Notes: generated from the sequence alone by a model not told the origin. A DNA stretch of 9,363 nt from an uncultured Duncaniella sp. (GCA_910586305.1 CAJUGS010000054.1:1-9363); one strand, 5' to 3'. Positions 1 to 6,831 are shown, numbered from the stretch's first letter. Numbers and translations are program-made.

Positions 1-1289
1 TAGCAGAGGCATTTTTGCTTGTTACTCTTAACAATTGTTATGAAACACCCTCTAAGTTCCTGTGTCAGTTTTTGGACCTGGAGTACGAAGTTTTCATTCT
101 CCAGCTGCATTGTATGCTCCCTTTGTCTGTGAATCTGCAGGGATTTCCTCATAATGATGGCTCCAATGATAAAGAACATTATGAGGGATATTATAGTAAT
201 TATGGATATTGTCTTGGTCTTTTGTTCTCGTTCATTGGCCATTATTGTCTGGTTATCCCTGAATTTACTAAATGTAAGTGAGACGCTCTGTTTGGAGAGT
301 TCTGTCGTGACATAATTAATCGAGTCAAGAAGTTCAATAAGGATATTGCAAGCTTGACGATATTTCCCATCTTGCATATATATTTCATATGGAAGTAGGT
401 AATTTGCATTTAAAGAATTCAGATGTTTGGCGAAAGAATCTGCTCGAGCTTTGTCGCCAAATGAATTACAGATATCAATAAAAATAGAACAATCCTCAAT
501 AGCATACTCTGGATGTGGGAGCTTTTCCAATTCCAGAATGTGATGATAGGCCGAATCTATATTCCCCATTGCATATTCTGAGGATGCAACAAGTATAAGA
601 GCATTGGACAGAAGTATTGTGTCTTTTATAGCAATAGCAGAACCGGCTACCTCTTTGGCGATAGCTTTAGTTGAATTATAATCATCATTTAAATACAATA
701 TGTGAGAATAAACTCTGTTTGCATGAGCAATATATAACGAATCCCCAAGCTGTTCAAATTCGCACACAGACTTTTTGGCATATTCAAGGCTTTCGGCCCA
801 TAGATATGATCTGCTGAATATAAAGCAAATTGACTGATAAATCATGCCGAGGAGGAAGTGCTCGTCAGAGGGTGCGTTCAGTAGGACATTTTCCGCATTG
901 AGATATTCTGTCATTGCGCTTCTGTCACGTCCTTGATACATATGTATTCTACCCTTATAGAAATGTGCTTCTGCAAGGGCGTAAGGTGAAGAGGCTGATG
1001 TGTAGTAGTCGAGGGCTATGTTGATAATTGAATCGGAGGTTATGTCGATAAAGGCCTTGTGGAGTGCGCGAGATTTGAGAAGTGCTTGGCGTGCACGGGT
1101 CGGACGCGGGGTCAATGAGTCGATCGGAATGGCGTCGAGAAGTGTCAGAGCGCTGTCGGGATTGTCGCTGATGACTGTCTCGATATTGTCAAGCTGTGAC
1201 TCTATCGTCGAACGTGAGCCACAACTTGCAGCGATGGAGAGGAGGAGCAGGAGTATGACAGGATGGAGGAGATGGTGGTGTGGGGTCAT
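1..1289 (-). CDS. TPR lipoprotein with internal transmembrane segment and coiled coil (3' end outside window)
   Basis: I translated this frame by hand. It is open from the ATG at 1289 to the left edge: 429 codons plus two bases, with no stop. The N-terminus has a hydrophobic run (residues 7-19) and the lipobox-like AASC, with Cys23 as the probable lipidated residue; the n-region carries histidines rather than Lys/Arg, which is unusual. Residues about 35-345 are helical with TPR-like periodicity (for example SPYALAEAHFYKGRIH, then AMGNIDSAYHHILELEKL). A strong transmembrane helix lies near residues 357-379, followed by a charged coiled coil (about 385-415). Bacteroidetes have many such lipobox-TPR-TM-coiled-coil proteins, some ending in a cytoplasmic DNA-binding domain; whether this one does cannot be seen. 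It starts 21 bases after the methyltransferase stop, in the same frame, so no earlier start is possible. A signalling role is inference only. GC content falls sharply in the 3' two thirds. Confidence 0.85.
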   Translation of the reverse strand, partial: MTPHHHLLHPVILLLLLSIAASCGSRSTIESQLDNIETVISDNPDSALTLLDAIPIDSLTPRPTRARQALLKSRALHKAFIDITSDSIINIALDYYTSASSPYALAEAHFYKGRIHMYQGRDRSAMTEYLNAENVLLNAPSDEHFLLGMIYQSICFIFSRSYLWAESLEYAKKSVCEFEQLGDSLYIAHANRVYSHILYLNDDYNSTKAIAKEVAGSAIAIKDTILLSNALILVASSEYAMGNIDSAYHHILELEKLPHPEYAIEDCSIFIDICNSFGDKARADSFAKHLNSLNANYLLPYEIYMQDGKYRQACNILIELLDSINYVTTELSKQSVSLTFSKFRDNQTIMANEREQKTKTISIITIISLIMFFIIGAIIMRKSLQIHRQREHTMQLENENFVLQVQKLTQELRGCFITIVKSNKQKCLC

Positions 1290-1310
1290 GCTGGGGTGGG
1301 AGGAGAATGA

Positions 1311-2120
1311 TTACAGTGTCGTGCGGAGTTGCCAGAAGGCCACTGCCGCAGCAGCAGCTACGTTGAGAGAGTCGACAGAGTGTGACATTGGTATGCGTGC
1401 CACGTAGTCGGCCGATGTTATAGCTCCTGCAGCAAGGCCGTCACCCTCTGTCCCCATTATGATGGCGAGGCGAGGCTCGGCACACAGTGCCGGATGGTCG
1501 ATGGGTACGGAGCGGTCGGTGAGGGCCATGGCGACGGTCTTGAATCCCAACGAACGCAGTGATGATGTGTCGCCTGTGTCGAGCCATGTCCATGGGACGA
1601 GGAAAACGGAGCCCATGGAGACACGTACGGCCCGGCGGTTGAACGGATCGCAGGATGTGGGTGTGAGAAGTACGGCATCGATGCCAAGGGCTGCGGCCGA
1701 TCGGAATATAGCTCCGATGTTTGTGGTGTCGACCACGGAGTCAATCACTACCACCCGTCGGGCATCGCGACAGATGGAGGCGACAGATGGAGGGAGCGGG
1801 CGTCGCATGGCACAGAGGACTCCACGTGTGAGGGTGTAGCCTGTAAGCGAGGCGAGTAGCTCGCGCGAACCGGTGTAGACCGGTAGGTCGGGACCGCAAC
1901 GGGCTATTATGTCGGCGGCATCTCCGTTGATATGCCGCTGCTCGCATAACAGGGCAAGAGGTGTCAGGCCTGCGTCGAGTGCTACCCGAATCACTTTTGG
2001 GCTTTCGGCGATGAAGATCCCGTTGGCCGGGTCTAAGCGATTGCGGAGGCGGGCTTCGGTGAGTGATGAGAATATTTCGACGCCCGGATGGTCGAGCGAC
2101 CGGATTTCGATAACTGGCAT
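1311..2120 (-). CDS. SpoU/TrmH-family (SPOUT) RNA 2'-O-methyltransferase
   Basis: The protein has 269 residues. Residues 1-110 resemble the L30e-like substrate-binding domain found in SpoU enzymes (GIFIAESPKVIRVALDAG near residues 34-51). The SPOUT catalytic domain shows all three family motifs: motif 1 DTTNIGAIFRSAAALG (131-146, with Asn134 and Arg140), motif 2 IIMGTEGDGLA (220-230, with Glu225), and motif 3 IPMSHSVDSLNVAAAAAV (243-260, with Ser251 and Asn253). These motifs form the trefoil knot that binds S-adenosylmethionine, and the family methylates ribose 2'-hydroxyls in rRNA or tRNA. The exact target nucleotide cannot be read from the sequence, so I give no symbol such as rlmB or trmH. 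It lies 23 bases after mlaF and 21 before the TPR lipoprotein, with no promoter or terminator visible in either gap, so it is probably the fourth gene of the hisS operon. Confidence 0.93.
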   Translation of the reverse strand: MPVIEIRSLDHPGVEIFSSLTEARLRNRLDPANGIFIAESPKVIRVALDAGLTPLALLCEQRHINGDAADIIARCGPDLPVYTGSRELLASLTGYTLTRGVLCAMRRPLPPSVASICRDARRVVVIDSVVDTTNIGAIFRSAAALGIDAVLLTPTSCDPFNRRAVRVSMGSVFLVPWTWLDTGDTSSLRSLGFKTVAMALTDRSVPIDHPALCAEPRLAIIMGTEGDGLAAGAITSADYVARIPMSHSVDSLNVAAAAAVAFWQLRTTL

Positions 2121-2143
2121 TTTGTCGGGTATGGAGGGGGAGA

Positions 2144-2914
2144 TCAGTGGCTTTCGTTGGCCACGACGTAGCCGCGGACTTTCTGGAAGAGGTCGTTGGC
2201 GAAGACGAAGTCATTGAGTGCCTCGTTGGCTGTGTGGTATATTTCCTTCATGTTGCCCACCCATTCGCGGTGGCCTTTGTTGATGAAAATGATGTTTTCG
2301 CCAATTCCGAGCACTGAGTTCATATCGTGGGTGTTGATGACTGTTGTGATGTTGTACTCGTGGGTGATGTCGGAGAGGAGTTCGTCGATAACGATGGATG
2401 TGCGGGGGTCGAGTCCGGAGTTAGGCTCGTCGCAGAACAGGTATTTGGGGTTGAGCGCTATGGCTCTTGCAATGGCTACGCGTTTCTGCATACCTCCGGA
2501 TATTTCGGATGGATATTTTTTGTCGGCTCCCTTAAGGTTGACTCGCTCGAGGCAGAACTGTGCGCGGTCTTTGATTTCGGCGCGTGTCATGGATGTGAAC
2601 ATAGTGAGTGGAAACATGACGTTTCCGAGCACTGTCTCGGAGTCGAAGAGCGCCGAGCCCTGGAAAAGCATCCCAATCTCTTTTCGGAGGTCTTTGACAC
2701 GGTTGGTGTCCATCTTCATGATGTCTCGCCCGTCGTAGAGAATCTGTCCCTTTTCGGGGCGAATAAGTCCGATGATCGACTTGATGAGTACGGTCTTTCC
2801 GGATCCGCTCTGTCCGATGATGAGATTGGTCTTGCCGGTTTCGAATGTGGCTGTTATGTCGTGGAGGATTGTCTTTCCGTCGAACGACTTTGTGATGTCC
2901 TTGACTTCAATCAT
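2144..2914 (-). CDS. mlaF: MlaF-type ABC transporter ATP-binding protein (lipid transport)
   Basis: The protein has 256 residues starting MIEVKDITKSFDG. All nucleotide-binding-domain motifs are intact: Walker A GQSGSGKT (34-41), Q-loop Gln85 in MLFQGSALF, signature SGGMQKR (139-145), Walker B YLFCDEP (158-164, with Glu163), D-loop GLDP, and switch His196 in NTHD. FQGSALFDSETVLGNV and the SGGM form of the signature are typical of the MlaF/Ttg2A family, which powers phospholipid movement between inner and outer membranes. The start ATG overlaps the stop of the MlaE-type permease (ATGA at 2914-2911), which fits translational coupling and a joint complex. The same frame stays open to 3376, but that extension only antiparallels the permease codons in another frame and reads as low-complexity Arg/His/Pro, so the MIEV start is chosen. 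No MCE-domain (MlaD) gene is adjacent. Confidence 0.93.
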   Translation of the reverse strand: MIEVKDITKSFDGKTILHDITATFETGKTNLIIGQSGSGKTVLIKSIIGLIRPEKGQILYDGRDIMKMDTNRVKDLRKEIGMLFQGSALFDSETVLGNVMFPLTMFTSMTRAEIKDRAQFCLERVNLKGADKKYPSEISGGMQKRVAIARAIALNPKYLFCDEPNSGLDPRTSIVIDELLSDITHEYNITTVINTHDMNSVLGIGENIIFINKGHREWVGNMKEIYHTANEALNDFVFANDLFQKVRGYVVANESH

Positions 2915-3660
2915 TGCAGGAGGAGTTTTGTGAGCACAACGTCGAGAAGGAGTATGAGAATGCTTGAGGCGACTACGGCATTGGTGGAGGCCTTGCCGAC
3001 TTCGAGCGCACCTCCATGGACGTAGTAGCCGTAGAAGGCTGCGACAGAGGTGATTATATAGGAGAAGAAGAGCGACTTGATGAGTCCGTACCAGACGTAC
3101 CACTCGCGGAACATGGTCTGGAGTCCGTAGATGAAGCGGTTGAGGGGTATTATGTCTGTTACTGTGGAAATGAGCACTCCTCCCATGATGGATGTGAAGA
3201 TGCAGAAGACGACGAGAACCGGCATTATGAGAAGGAAGCCTATGACCTTGGGGAATACAAGGAAGTTGGCTGAGTTTACTCCCATTATGTCGAGGGCGTC
3301 TATCTGCTCTGTGACTCGCATGGTTCCAATCTCGGATGCGATGTTTGAACCCACCTTTCCGGCGAGAATCAGGCATAGGATGGAGTTGGAGAACTCGAGT
3401 AGGATTATCTCACGTGTGGCCAGGCCTGTGGAGTAGGCCGGGATGAGCGGTGAGACAATGTTGAGCTGCATCTGTATGGTGCAGACCGCTCCGATGAAGA
3501 GGGAGATGACTATGACGAGCGGAATCGAGTCGATTCCGAGCTTTGTGATTTCAGCCACGGTGCGCTGGAAGAAAACCTTCCAGCGGTCGGGTATGGCTAC
3601 CACGCGATTCATGAACACGCAGTATTTGCCGAATGTGGCGAGAGAGTCTGTGATGATCAT
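2911..3660 (-). CDS. mlaE: MlaE-family ABC transporter permease
   Basis: The protein has 249 residues, the usual family length. The family hallmark is present as LAGKVGSNIASEIGTMRVTE (residues 99-118), continuing QIDALDIMGV, and the second conserved region GYYVHGGALEVGKASTNAVV (211-230) is also clear. Hydrophobic segments fall at about 44-66, 84-100, 136-166, 190-211 and 228-248, consistent with a polytopic inner-membrane permease plus an N-terminal amphipathic helix. In Gram-negative bacteria MlaE dimerises, works with MlaF ATPase and the MCE protein MlaD, and moves phospholipids between inner and outer membranes to preserve outer-membrane asymmetry. The start ATG overlaps the hisS stop and its stop overlaps the mlaF start, each by four bases. 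This indicates one polycistronic mRNA and probable coupled translation. Confidence 0.93.
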   Translation of the reverse strand: MIITDSLATFGKYCVFMNRVVAIPDRWKVFFQRTVAEITKLGIDSIPLVIVISLFIGAVCTIQMQLNIVSPLIPAYSTGLATREIILLEFSNSILCLILAGKVGSNIASEIGTMRVTEQIDALDIMGVNSANFLVFPKVIGFLLIMPVLVVFCIFTSIMGGVLISTVTDIIPLNRFIYGLQTMFREWYVWYGLIKSLFFSYIITSVAAFYGYYVHGGALEVGKASTNAVVASSILILLLDVVLTKLLLQ

Positions 3661-5018
3661 TTGAGCTTATCGATAAGTTGGGACAGGGTCAGGCGCTGCT
3701 GTTCGCCGGAGGCCATGTCCTTGAGTGAGATTGTTCCGTCGGCAAGTTCGGTTTCGCCCACGATTGCCACGTAAGGTATGGCGAGTGTGTCGGCACGCCC
3801 CATCTGCTTTTTCATTTTTGCACTGTCGGGGTAGATTTCGGCTGATATGCCCGCGGCGCGTAATTGCTTGATTACGGCGAGAGAACGTGCTGCTTCGGCA
3901 GGCCCGAAGTTGACGAACATGACCTTGACGGCCTCGGCTATTCCTGCGGGGTAGAGGTCGAGCGTGTTGAGAACGTCGTAGATGCGGTCGGCTCCGAATG
4001 AGATGCCTACGCCGGATACTCCCGGGAGTCCGAATACTCCGGTGAGGTTGTCGTAGCGTCCGCCTCCGGTGATGCTGCCAATCTCGACATCGCGGGCCTT
4101 GACTTCGATGATGGTGCCGGTGTAGTAGTTGAGGCCTCGCGCGAGTGATACGTCGAGCTCAAGGGTGGCGTTGAGGCCGAGGGCTTCAGTGGCTGTCATT
4201 ACTTCGCGGAGCTCTTCGATGCCTTTCAGTCCGGTTTCGCTTGACGCGAGGAGTGAGGCGAGGCTGTCGAGTCGCTCGGCGTTTGAGCCGGAGAGTGTGA
4301 TGATGGGTGTTATAATGTCGACTGTTTCGGAGGAGAGGCCGCGTTCGATGAGTTCTTCCTTGACTTTGTCGAGGCCGATCTTGTCGATTTTGTCAATGGC
4401 GACAGTGATGTCTACTATCTTGTCGGGGGCTCCGGCGAGTTCGGCTATTCCGGCGAGTATTTTGCGGTTGTTGAGCTTTATGGTGATGCGTACTCCGAGA
4501 CGGCGGAATACTTCGTCGACGAGCTGGAGCAGCTCTACTTCGTTGAGCAGCGAGTCGGACCCAACGACATCGGCGTCGCATTGATAGAATTCGCGGTAGC
4601 GTCCTTTCTGGGGACGGTCGGCGCGCCATACGGGCTGTATCTGGTAGCGTTTGAACGGGAACTGAAGCTCTCCACGGTGCATGACTACGAATCTGGCGAA
4701 TGGCACTGTGAGGTCGTAGCGGAGGCCTTTCTCGCATATGCGGGCTCCAAGACGGGCGCAGTCGCCACTCTCGATGAGTGAGTGGTCTACTCCTTTGAGA
4801 AAGTCGCCGGAATTGAGTGTCTTAAAGAGGAGTTTGTCGCCTTCCTCGCCGTATTTGCCCATGAGTGTGCAGAGGTTTTCCATTGCCGGTGTCTCTATCT
4901 GGCGGAAGCCGAAGAGGTGGAATACGTCGCGGATGGTGTCGAATATATAGTTACGCCTGGCCATTTCGGCGGGTGTGAAGTCGCGTGTGCCTTTGGGGAT
5001 GGATGGTTTCTGTGCCAT
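3657..5018 (-). CDS. hisS: Histidine--tRNA ligase
   Basis: HisRS charges tRNA-His with histidine in the cytoplasm; it is a class II synthetase and normally a homodimer. From MAQKPSIPKGTRDF the protein is 453 residues. Visible signatures are PKGTRDF (8-14), the Bacteroidetes-type expanded segment before YDLTVPFARF (101-110), motif 2 QIQPVWRADRPQKGRYREF (126-144, with Arg132), the histidine-specific loop LARGLNYYTGTIIEV (292-306, with Arg294), GGGRYDNL (318-325), motif 3 GVGISFGADR (336-345), and a C-terminal anticodon-binding domain (about 363-453). The frame is open 18 codons further upstream to 5072, but that extension contains the promoter elements at 5043-5073, so the ATG at 5018 is preferred. 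It is the first gene of the operon and overlaps mlaE by four bases. Confidence 0.97.
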   Translation of the reverse strand: MAQKPSIPKGTRDFTPAEMARRNYIFDTIRDVFHLFGFRQIETPAMENLCTLMGKYGEEGDKLLFKTLNSGDFLKGVDHSLIESGDCARLGARICEKGLRYDLTVPFARFVVMHRGELQFPFKRYQIQPVWRADRPQKGRYREFYQCDADVVGSDSLLNEVELLQLVDEVFRRLGVRITIKLNNRKILAGIAELAGAPDKIVDITVAIDKIDKIGLDKVKEELIERGLSSETVDIITPIITLSGSNAERLDSLASLLASSETGLKGIEELREVMTATEALGLNATLELDVSLARGLNYYTGTIIEVKARDVEIGSITGGGRYDNLTGVFGLPGVSGVGISFGADRIYDVLNTLDLYPAGIAEAVKVMFVNFGPAEAARSLAVIKQLRAAGISAEIYPDSAKMKKQMGRADTLAIPYVAIVGETELADGTISLKDMASGEQQRLTLSQLIDKLK

Positions 5019-5042
5019 TGTGTTGATGAATTTATGTAGATG

Positions 5043-5073
5043 CAAAGTTACAAATATTTGGGGAAATAGCAAA
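5043..5073 (-). promoter_or_regulatory. Bacteroidetes-type promoter for hisS operon
   Basis: On the minus strand a -33 element TTTG (5073-5070) is followed by 19 bases and the -7 element TAACTTTG (5050-5043). This matches the Bacteroidetes primary sigma consensus TTTG-N19-21-TAnnTTTG. Predicted transcription starts near 5036, leaving a leader of under 20 bases before the hisS ATG at 5018, which lacks a Shine-Dalgarno. The element lies just downstream of the rpsO terminator, so it separates the two transcription units. Confidence 0.75.
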
Positions 5074-5129
5074 GAGGGCTTTGGCGCTGTGGCCGGAGAG
5101 GACAGGAGTGGGGAAGTTGTGGTGTATAT

Positions 5130-5167
5130 AAAAGAAAGGCTATCCGGCGAGGGATAGCCTTTCTTTT
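5130..5167 (-). terminator. Intrinsic (probably bidirectional) terminator after rpsO
   Basis: A perfect 16-bp inverted repeat (arms 5130-5145 and 5152-5167) encloses a six-base loop. The stem has a GC-rich centre (GGCTATCC/GGATAGCC) with an A-run on one side and a T-run on the other, so on the minus strand the hairpin ends in a U-rich tract. It lies 23 bases after the rpsO stop, with no plus-strand gene to the left that would need it. The symmetry means it could stop transcription from either direction. Confidence 0.9.
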
Positions 5168-5190
5168 GTGATCTTCAAGTAAGGGGAAGC

Positions 5191-5466
5191 TTACTTTCTG
5201 ATACCGAGCTCCTTCTGGGCGATGATGGCGCGGTAGCGGTTGATGTCCTTGCGGATCAGGTAGTCGAGAAGACGACGACGCTTACCTACCAATGCCTTAA
5301 GGGCACGTGCGGTCGTATAATCTTTGTGATTTGACCGAAGGTGCTCGGTCAAATGAGCGATACGGATGGAGAATAATGCAATCTGTGCTTCAGGTGAGCC
5401 AGTGTCAGTCTTGCCCTTACCGTATTTCTCAAAGATTTCTACTTTTTCATCAGAGTTCAAATGCAT
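5191..5466 (-). CDS. rpsO: 30S ribosomal protein S15
   Basis: The protein has 91 residues, close to the usual 88-90. It carries the S15 pattern: TDTGSPEAQIALFSIRIAHL (20-39), TEHLRSNHKDYTTARAL (40-56), and VGKRRRLLDYL (60-70), ending LGIRK. S15 binds the central domain of 16S rRNA early in 30S assembly and shapes the h20/h21/h22 junction and bridge B4. The start ATG at 5466 follows a leader of about 50 bases from its own promoter and has no evident Shine-Dalgarno, which is common in Bacteroidetes. The tail (RAIIAQKELGIRK) is one or two residues longer than in many homologues. The gene is followed by a strong intrinsic terminator and preceded closely by rpoZ, so it may also be read from the bamD-rpoZ transcript. 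Confidence 0.97.
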   Translation of the reverse strand: MHLNSDEKVEIFEKYGKGKTDTGSPEAQIALFSIRIAHLTEHLRSNHKDYTTARALKALVGKRRRLLDYLIRKDINRYRAIIAQKELGIRK

Positions 5467-5508
5467 TGATACAGATGTTTAAAAGTGGATAAAATGAAAG
5501 ATTGGTTG

Positions 5509-5520
5509 CTCGAAAGCGAG
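5509..5520 (-). promoter_or_regulatory. Small stem-loop at the 5' end of the rpsO leader
   Basis: The leader begins, close to the predicted transcription start, with CTCG-CTTT-CGAG, a 4-bp stem with a four-base loop. S15 is known to repress its own mRNA through unrelated leader structures in several bacterial phyla, so a regulatory role is possible. The stem is short and could equally be only a 5' stabilising hairpin. Confidence 0.3.
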
Positions 5521-5522
5521 TG

Positions 5523-5554
5523 CAAAGTTAGGCATAAAAGCTTTAATCTGCAAA
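5523..5554 (-). promoter_or_regulatory. Bacteroidetes-type promoter for rpsO
   Basis: On the minus strand TTTG (5554-5551) is followed by 20 bases and TAACTTTG (5530-5523), fitting the TTTG-N19-21-TAnnTTTG consensus. The decamer TAACTTTGCA is identical to that of the hisS promoter. It starts only 19 bases after the rpoZ stop, so rpsO has a private promoter within what may be a longer bamD-rpoZ-rpsO read-through unit. Confidence 0.75.
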
Positions 5555-5573
5555 CTTTTGAGCGAGAAATTGC

Positions 5574-5909
5574 TTAGTCGAGGTTGAAATTGTCCTTTGA
5601 GGGATTGCGGAAGTGGAGTTTGTGGTCGAGATACTCCTGTGTTGCGATGAGAGTGGGTTTGGGAAGACGCTCGTAGAAGCGGGAGATTTCAATCTGCTCG
5701 CGGTTTTCGGAAATTTCCTCGAGGTTGTCGTTGAGGGAGGCAAATTCCTGGAGCTTTTTCTCAAGGTCGTGCTTCATCTCGGCTGCAATCTGGTTGGAGC
5801 GTTTGGCAATGACGCATACGGTCTCGTAGACGTTGCCTGTGTCCTCGCTCATTGAGATGAGGTCGCGTGTCTGGGTGTTGAGAGGTGCGTTGGTCTTCTT
5901 GTAGTCCAT
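5574..5909 (-). CDS. rpoZ: RNA polymerase omega / Rpb6-like subunit (Bacteroidetes type)
   Basis: The protein has 111 residues starting MDYKKTNAP. The core omega-like segment is NVYETVCVIAKRSNQIAAEM (26-45), the helix that in omega/Rpb6 proteins clamps the C-terminal part of beta-prime. It is followed by a charged helix (48-58), NREQIEISRFYERLPKPTLI (69-88) and ATQEYLDHKL, a C-terminal extension I associate with the Bacteroidetes version. Omega aids RNA polymerase assembly and stability. The gene begins 28 bases after bamD with no promoter seen between, an arrangement I recall as common in Bacteroides. Similarity to E. coli omega is weak, so the call rests on the recognised Bacteroidetes family and on the neighbour. 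Confidence 0.85.
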   Translation of the reverse strand: MDYKKTNAPLNTQTRDLISMSEDTGNVYETVCVIAKRSNQIAAEMKHDLEKKLQEFASLNDNLEEISENREQIEISRFYERLPKPTLIATQEYLDHKLHFRNPSKDNFNLD

Positions 5910-5937
5910 TTTTATATTGTCAGAGTTGTTGAGTGTT

Positions 5938-6744
5938 TTATTCCTGTGTGTACTTGCTTGCGATTTTGAAGATGTTCTCGGCTTCTTCGCGATGGGGCGA
6001 GTCGGGATAGTTGTTTATGAACGAATAGTATTCGTCGATAACCTCGCGGAAACGGTCGGCCTTTCGCTCGTCAACGCTTTCACGCGCTTCCTGGTAGCGC
6101 GATTTCAAGATGATTAACTCGAGGTCTTCCTTGTATTTGGAGTAGGGATAATCCTTTATGGCGTTGCGGGCCACGATGATTGCGCTTTCGTAGTTGTTGC
6201 CGAGATATGTGCCGAGGTTGTAGTACAACTGGGCGTTTTCGAGTTGCTTTAGGGTGAGCTTGTCCTGAAGCTCGAAGATGGCGTTTTGCGCAAGTGAAAC
6301 TTTGTCGCTTCTGGGGAAGTAGTCAAGGAATGACTGAAGTTCCTGGATTGCCAGAAGTGTGCCTGTCTGGTCGAGCTGCGGGTCGGGGGAGTCGAGATAA
6401 TATCCGTAGCCGCAAAAGTAGCGGGCAAGTTCGGTGTATTTTCCTTTCGGGAAACGGTTGTAGTAGGTCTTGAACCATGTGCCCGATGTCTCGTAGTCCT
6501 TGTTCTCGTAGTTGGATAGGGCAAGCAGGTAGAGGGCGTCCTCGGCCTTTTCGGTGCCTTTGAACACGGTGACCACCGGTTCGAGTGCTGTGGCGGCCTG
6601 GGTGTATTTCTTCTCTTCAAATGCTCTTTTGGCAAATTCGAGGTGATAGTCGGGGTCTGTGCTCTTCAATACGCGCTGGTATTCGCCGCATGACGACAGG
6701 AGCAGTGCGGAAAGGAGCATATAAATATAGGTGTATCGGCGCAT
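5938..6744 (-). CDS. bamD: Outer membrane assembly lipoprotein BamD
   Basis: The protein has 268 residues with a lipoprotein signal: hydrophobic run 6-17 and lipobox LSSC, so Cys19 is the likely lipidated residue. The mature part is made of TPR-like helical hairpins: about 33-65 (YHLEFAKRAFEEKKYTQAA), 67-100 (EDALYLLALSNYENKDYETS), 104-143, 151-200 and 205-262. Motifs such as YNRFPKGKYTELARY (95-109), YYLDSPDPQLDQT (115-127) and INNYPDSPHREEAENI (243-258) match the YfiO/BamD family. BamD sits on the inner face of the outer membrane and works with BamA in folding beta-barrel proteins. It is the first gene of the bamD-rpoZ pair and diverges from the secreted hydrolase gene at 6901. Confidence 0.93.
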   Translation of the reverse strand: MRRYTYIYMLLSALLLSSCGEYQRVLKSTDPDYHLEFAKRAFEEKKYTQAATALEPVVTVFKGTEKAEDALYLLALSNYENKDYETSGTWFKTYYNRFPKGKYTELARYFCGYGYYLDSPDPQLDQTGTLLAIQELQSFLDYFPRSDKVSLAQNAIFELQDKLTLKQLENAQLYYNLGTYLGNNYESAIIVARNAIKDYPYSKYKEDLELIILKSRYQEARESVDERKADRFREVIDEYYSFINNYPDSPHREEAENIFKIASKYTQE

Positions 6745-6805
6745 TTGGGATGGCGGATGTGATGTTTGTAAAACTTAACCTCGGAAGGGTAGAGGTTTCA
6801 ACTTG

Positions 6806-6813
6806 CAAAATTA
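6806..6813 (-). promoter_or_regulatory. Probable -7 promoter element for bamD
   Basis: TAATTTTG followed by CA on the minus strand fits the TAnnTTTG consensus and would give a leader of about 55 bases before the bamD ATG. No clear TTTG lies at the expected -33 distance, so the promoter is weaker by sequence than those of rpsO and hisS. A palindrome occupies the spacer region just upstream. Confidence 0.5.
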
Positions 6814-6817
6814 GTGT

Positions 6818-6831
6818 TTTTTCATGAAAAA
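6818..6831. promoter_or_regulatory. 14-bp palindrome in bamD/hydrolase divergent promoter region
   Basis: TTTTTCATGAAAAA is a perfect palindrome just upstream of the bamD -7 element, inside the region RNA polymerase would contact. An imperfect relative, TTTTATGAAAA, lies at 6853-6863 beside the hydrolase -7 element. The pair could be an operator shared by the divergent genes, but AT-rich palindromes of this size also occur by chance. Confidence 0.3.

Noticed and set aside
15..281. Plus-strand 88-codon open frame antisense to the TPR lipoprotein
   Set aside because: It is the complement of the membrane and coiled-coil part of a continuous, clearly coding minus-strand frame.
1018..1407. Plus-strand 129-codon open frame across the methyltransferase/lipoprotein junction
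   Set aside because: It spans the ends of two real minus-strand genes and has no recognisable domain.
2327..3025. Plus-strand 232-codon open frame across mlaF and mlaE
   Set aside because: It is antisense to intact Walker A, signature and Walker B motifs, and its own translation is Val/Glu/Cys-rich without domains.
2915..3376. In-frame upstream extension of mlaF that would make a 410-residue protein
   Set aside because: It lies wholly inside the MlaE-type permease in another frame, reads as Arg/His/Pro-rich noise, and the ATGA overlap at 2911-2914 gives a normal start at MIEV.
5019..5072. Eighteen-codon N-terminal extension of HisS
   Set aside because: It covers the promoter elements and the predicted transcription start; the MAQKPSIPKGTRDF start matches family length.
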